This document shows positions 5,276 through 7,429 of a stretch of 7,429 nt of DNA, piece after piece. The DNA comes from Anaerolineae bacterium (GTDB lineage: Bacteria > Chloroflexota > Anaerolineae > JACIWP01). The stretch spans positions 1 to 7,429 of the forward strand of contig JACIWP010000163.1 of NCBI GenBank assembly GCA_014360855.1, written 5' to 3'. The position numbers and the translations under genes are program-made. Numbering within the stretch: the first letter of the stretch is position 1; each line of letters starts with the position of its first letter. The notes beneath the pieces are model-generated. The model worked only from the letters and a program-made list of their open reading frames with translations. It ran no database searches and was not told where the DNA came from.

Positions 5276-7429
5276 ATGCACCAACTGTATTCGCGCCATC
5301 CTGGAAGCGGCCGCTGGGTACGGTTCGGCGTATGCGCCGGCCTGCTTGTTGCCGGCATCCTGGCCTTTCTCCTTCTTTACACCCCACCCGCTTCCCTGGC
5401 CGTACCGCCTGCCGCGCATACCTTCTATGGGACGGTACAGCTCAGCGGCCAGAACGTCCCGGACGGCACGCTCATCACCGCATATGTGTATGATGGGAGC
5501 GACATCGTCATCTGCGGCACCACTACGACCTTCACGCCGGCCCCGCCGGCGCCGCAGGTCTCCGTGTACACCCTGCCCGTGACCGGCGATGACCCCGATA
5601 CTCCCAACAAAGAGGGCGCGGCCGAAGGCGACACCGTCCATTTTCGCATTGGCCCGTGGGATGACGGCGTGGACGCGGATCAGACCGGCATCTGGCATTC
5701 CTCCGATTTCACGGAGCTGAACCTGACCGGCACTGCACTTCCCACACCGACCCCTACCCATACGAATTCGCCCACCGCCACCCCCACCGGCCCGACGCCG
5801 ACCTTTACGCCGGCGCCCACCCACACCCCGACGCCCACGGCAACGGCGACGCACACCCATACTCCCACGGTCAGCCCGACGCCAACCGGCCCGACCCCTA
5901 CGCCCACGCCCTCTCCGATGCCGACCTTTGTCTGCCTCCAGCAGGGGAGCGCCGGCTATACCGGGACCACGGATACCTACCTGGACCTGGCCAACCCCAG
6001 CACTCCGTATGGCTCGGCCAACAAGATGTACGTGAAGACCCAGGAGATCGTCAACTCGCTGGTGCGGTTTGAGCTGGGCGACCTGCCGGCGAACATCACC
6101 GTCGTCACCGCCACCATGAAGATACTCGTGCTGGACCGCACCCCGGATAAGCCCATCACCCTGCGCGCCTACCGCGTCGCCAAGCACTGGAACGAGGATG
6201 AGGCCACCTGGTACAACGCCACCTCCACCACCCTCTGGTCGGCGCCCGGCTGTCAAGCCCCCGGCGCGGACTACTCGGACATCGGCGCGGTCGAGCTGGC
6301 CGGCTTCGACGGGGAGGGGGTCTGGGCCACCTTTGACCTGACGAACATGGTGCGCCATTGGGTCACATATCCCTCGGAAAACCACGGGGTGGTGATCAAG
6401 GGATATCGCTACCAAGACCAGACCACCATGTACACCTTCTGGTCCTCCGAGGTCTCCAACGTCGGACTGCGGCCCCAGCTCTGCGTCGGCTACCTGATGC
6501 CGACTCCGACACCCACGGCCACTCCTACCAACACGCCGACCTTCACCCCCACACCAACGCCGACCCATACCGCCACGCCGACGGCCACGCCGACCCCGAC
6601 CGATACGATGACGCCCACGCCCACCTTTACGGCAACCCCCACCACCGGCATCATCCGTGGGCTGGTATGGAATGACCAGAACGGCGATGCGGTGCGGCAG
6701 GAGGGCGAGCCGCCGCTCGCCGGCGTCACCATCGGCATCCGCTACCTGGGCATCGAGTTCGACACCCAGGTGACCGCCGGCGACGGCTCCTTCGTCTTCG
6801 CCGGCCTGCTCCCCGGCGATTACACCGTGCGCGCCTACGATGTCCCTGGCTTCGCCTGGACCACCCCCAATATGGCCATCATCCCGGTGCAGGCCAACAC
6901 CACCAACTATATCGAGTTCGGGGCCTGGATACCGCCCACCGCTACCGCCACCCCGACGGCGACCAGCACGGCCACCAGCACCGCCACGCCGACGCCGACA
7001 TCCACTGCCACGCCCACCCCGTGCCCGGACACCTATGAGCCGGACGACAGCATGCTCCAGGCCAAATGGATCGAGGCCGGCGGCCAGCCCCAGACGCATA
7101 ACCACCATCAGCCCGGCGATGTGGACTACCTGAAGTTCGTGGGCATTGCCGGCCAGACCTTCCGCATCCGCACCTTTGCCCTGGGCGGCGCGGGGAACGA
7201 CACGGTCCTGACTCTGTTGGACAGCGCCGGCGCGGTCCTCGCCCAGAACGACGATGACCCGCTGAACCCGCCGGCCTCGCGCGTGGATTTCACCTGCCCG
7301 GAGACCGGCACATATTTCCTGCGCGTGGAGCAGAAATCGCCGGCGGTGGGCGGGTGCAGTATCACCTATCAGATAGAGGTGCGCACCTGGGTGCCCACCC
7401 CCACGCCCACCCCGACCCCCACGCTGGCC
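5276..7429 (+). CDS. Secreted modular surface protein with DNRLRE/CBM96-like, SdrD_B-like and PPC domains (3' end beyond window)
   Basis: The frame is open for 718 codons and continues past the right edge. AGGAGG (5261-5266) precedes the ATG by 9 bases. Residues 1-42 form a signal peptide: basic start, hydrophobic core VCAGLLVAGILAFLLLY, likely cleavage after ASLA. Residues 48-150 are a beta domain starting FYGTVQLSGQNVPDG and including DDPDTPNKEGAAEGD. Residues 229-406 resemble DNRLRE/CBM96 modules: DTYLDLANPSTPYGS, SLVRFELGDLP, TMKILVL, HWNEDEATW, WATFDLTNMVRHW and NHGVVIKGY. Residues 459-533 resemble SdrD_B: IRGLVWNDQNGDAVRQEGEP, then DGSFVFAGLLPGDYTVRA. Residues 584-702 match a bacterial pre-peptidase C-terminal (PPC) domain: DTYEPDDS, GDVDYLKFVGIAGQTFRI, NDTVLTLLDSAGAVLAQNDDD and GTYFLRVE. 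Thr/Pro-rich linkers separate the modules. No catalytic domain is visible, so it is probably an adhesive, cell-wall or extracellular-matrix protein; an enzyme domain further downstream cannot be excluded. Confidence 0.92.
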   Translation, partial: MHQLYSRHPGSGRWVRFGVCAGLLVAGILAFLLLYTPPASLAVPPAAHTFYGTVQLSGQNVPDGTLITAYVYDGSDIVICGTTTTFTPAPPAPQVSVYTLPVTGDDPDTPNKEGAAEGDTVHFRIGPWDDGVDADQTGIWHSSDFTELNLTGTALPTPTPTHTNSPTATPTGPTPTFTPAPTHTPTPTATATHTHTPTVSPTPTGPTPTPTPSPMPTFVCLQQGSAGYTGTTDTYLDLANPSTPYGSANKMYVKTQEIVNSLVRFELGDLPANITVVTATMKILVLDRTPDKPITLRAYRVAKHWNEDEATWYNATSTTLWSAPGCQAPGADYSDIGAVELAGFDGEGVWATFDLTNMVRHWVTYPSENHGVVIKGYRYQDQTTMYTFWSSEVSNVGLRPQLCVGYLMPTPTPTATPTNTPTFTPTPTPTHTATPTATPTPTDTMTPTPTFTATPTTGIIRGLVWNDQNGDAVRQEGEPPLAGVTIGIRYLGIEFDTQVTAGDGSFVFAGLLPGDYTVRAYDVPGFAWTTPNMAIIPVQANTTNYIEFGAWIPPTATATPTATSTATSTATPTPTSTATPTPCPDTYEPDDSMLQAKWIEAGGQPQTHNHHQPGDVDYLKFVGIAGQTFRIRTFALGGAGNDTVLTLLDSAGAVLAQNDDDPLNPPASRVDFTCPETGTYFLRVEQKSPAVGGCSITYQIEVRTWVPTPTPTPTPTLA
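5738..5926 (+). repeat. Thr/Pro-rich linker 1 (degenerate CCNACN repeats)
   Basis: Codons 155-217 of the surface protein are almost entirely Thr and Pro with some Ala, His, Ser and Gly, encoded by degenerate hexamers such as CCGACG and CCCACC. It joins the N-terminal beta domain to the DNRLRE-like domain. Such linkers are extended, protease-resistant stalks and likely O-glycosylation sites. The DNA is repetitive enough to be prone to length change. Confidence 0.9.
6500..6646 (+). repeat. Thr/Pro-rich linker 2
   Basis: Codons 409-457 are a (T/A)PTPT-type spacer between the DNRLRE-like and SdrD_B-like domains. The mix of synonymous Pro and Thr codons shows the repeat is old or diverging rather than a fresh perfect tandem array. 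Confidence 0.9.
6935..7021 (+). repeat. Thr/Pro/Ala/Ser linker 3
   Basis: Codons 554-582 (TATATPTATSTATSTATPTP-like) separate the SdrD_B-like and PPC domains. A fourth linker starts at 7394 and runs into the window edge, so at least one more module probably lies beyond. Confidence 0.88.

Noticed and set aside
5270..7108. 612-codon open frame on the minus strand opposite the surface protein, and shorter Gly-Val repeat frames within it
   Set aside because: The GVGVGV-like stretches are simply the reverse complement of the Thr/Pro linkers. There is no Shine-Dalgarno or domain, while the plus-strand frame shows a signal peptide and several domains.

Overview
The window comes from a GC-rich bacterial chromosome. 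It is most likely a member of the Chloroflexota (Anaerolineae-like). This is an inference from three things seen together: Thr/Pro-rich '(T/P)PTPT' linkers in two extracellular proteins, a T-box-controlled trp operon in a high-GC genome, and very frequent GCCGGC hexamers. There is no rRNA or other firm taxonomic marker, and no sign of phage, insertion sequence, CRISPR or tRNA genes.

Left half, minus strand (3947 down to 1): a tryptophan biosynthesis operon read leftwards. It starts at a consensus sigma70-type promoter (TTGACA, 17 bp, TATAAT). A leader of about 420 nt follows, in which a complete tryptophan-specific T-box riboswitch can be recognised: Stem I with a K-turn, a specifier loop carrying UGG, the AG-bulge and distal loop, a Stem II region, the T-box GGGTGGCACCGCGG, and a terminator ending in a T run. 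Next come trpE (anthranilate synthase component I), a fused trpGD (glutamine amidotransferase plus anthranilate phosphoribosyltransferase), and trpC (indole-3-glycerol phosphate synthase), which runs off the left edge. The genes are tightly packed (12-bp gap, then a 4-bp ATGA overlap), each with a good Shine-Dalgarno. Together the visible genes cover chorismate to indole-3-glycerol phosphate except the TrpF step. When uncharged tRNA-Trp accumulates, the T-box should allow read-through into the operon.

Centre (about 3948-4093): a divergent regulatory region. It carries the trp promoter on one side, an extended -10 promoter on the other, and two adjacent 13-bp inverted repeats between them.

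Right half, plus strand (4094-7429): a probable operon or pair of transcription units. A two-helix membrane protein with an extracellular Pro/Thr linker and beta-type C-terminal domain is followed by a small CPDC glutaredoxin-like protein. After a 120-bp gap comes a large secreted modular protein, open at the right edge: signal peptide, N-terminal beta domain, DNRLRE/CBM96-like domain, SdrD_B-like domain and PPC domain, separated by Thr/Pro-rich linkers.

The points most worth following up are: the trp T-box leader with an extra, fully formed terminator-like hairpin upstream of the T-box sequence; the roughly nine-fold excess of the palindrome GCCGGC (about 65 copies by eye); and the paired dyads between the divergent promoters.
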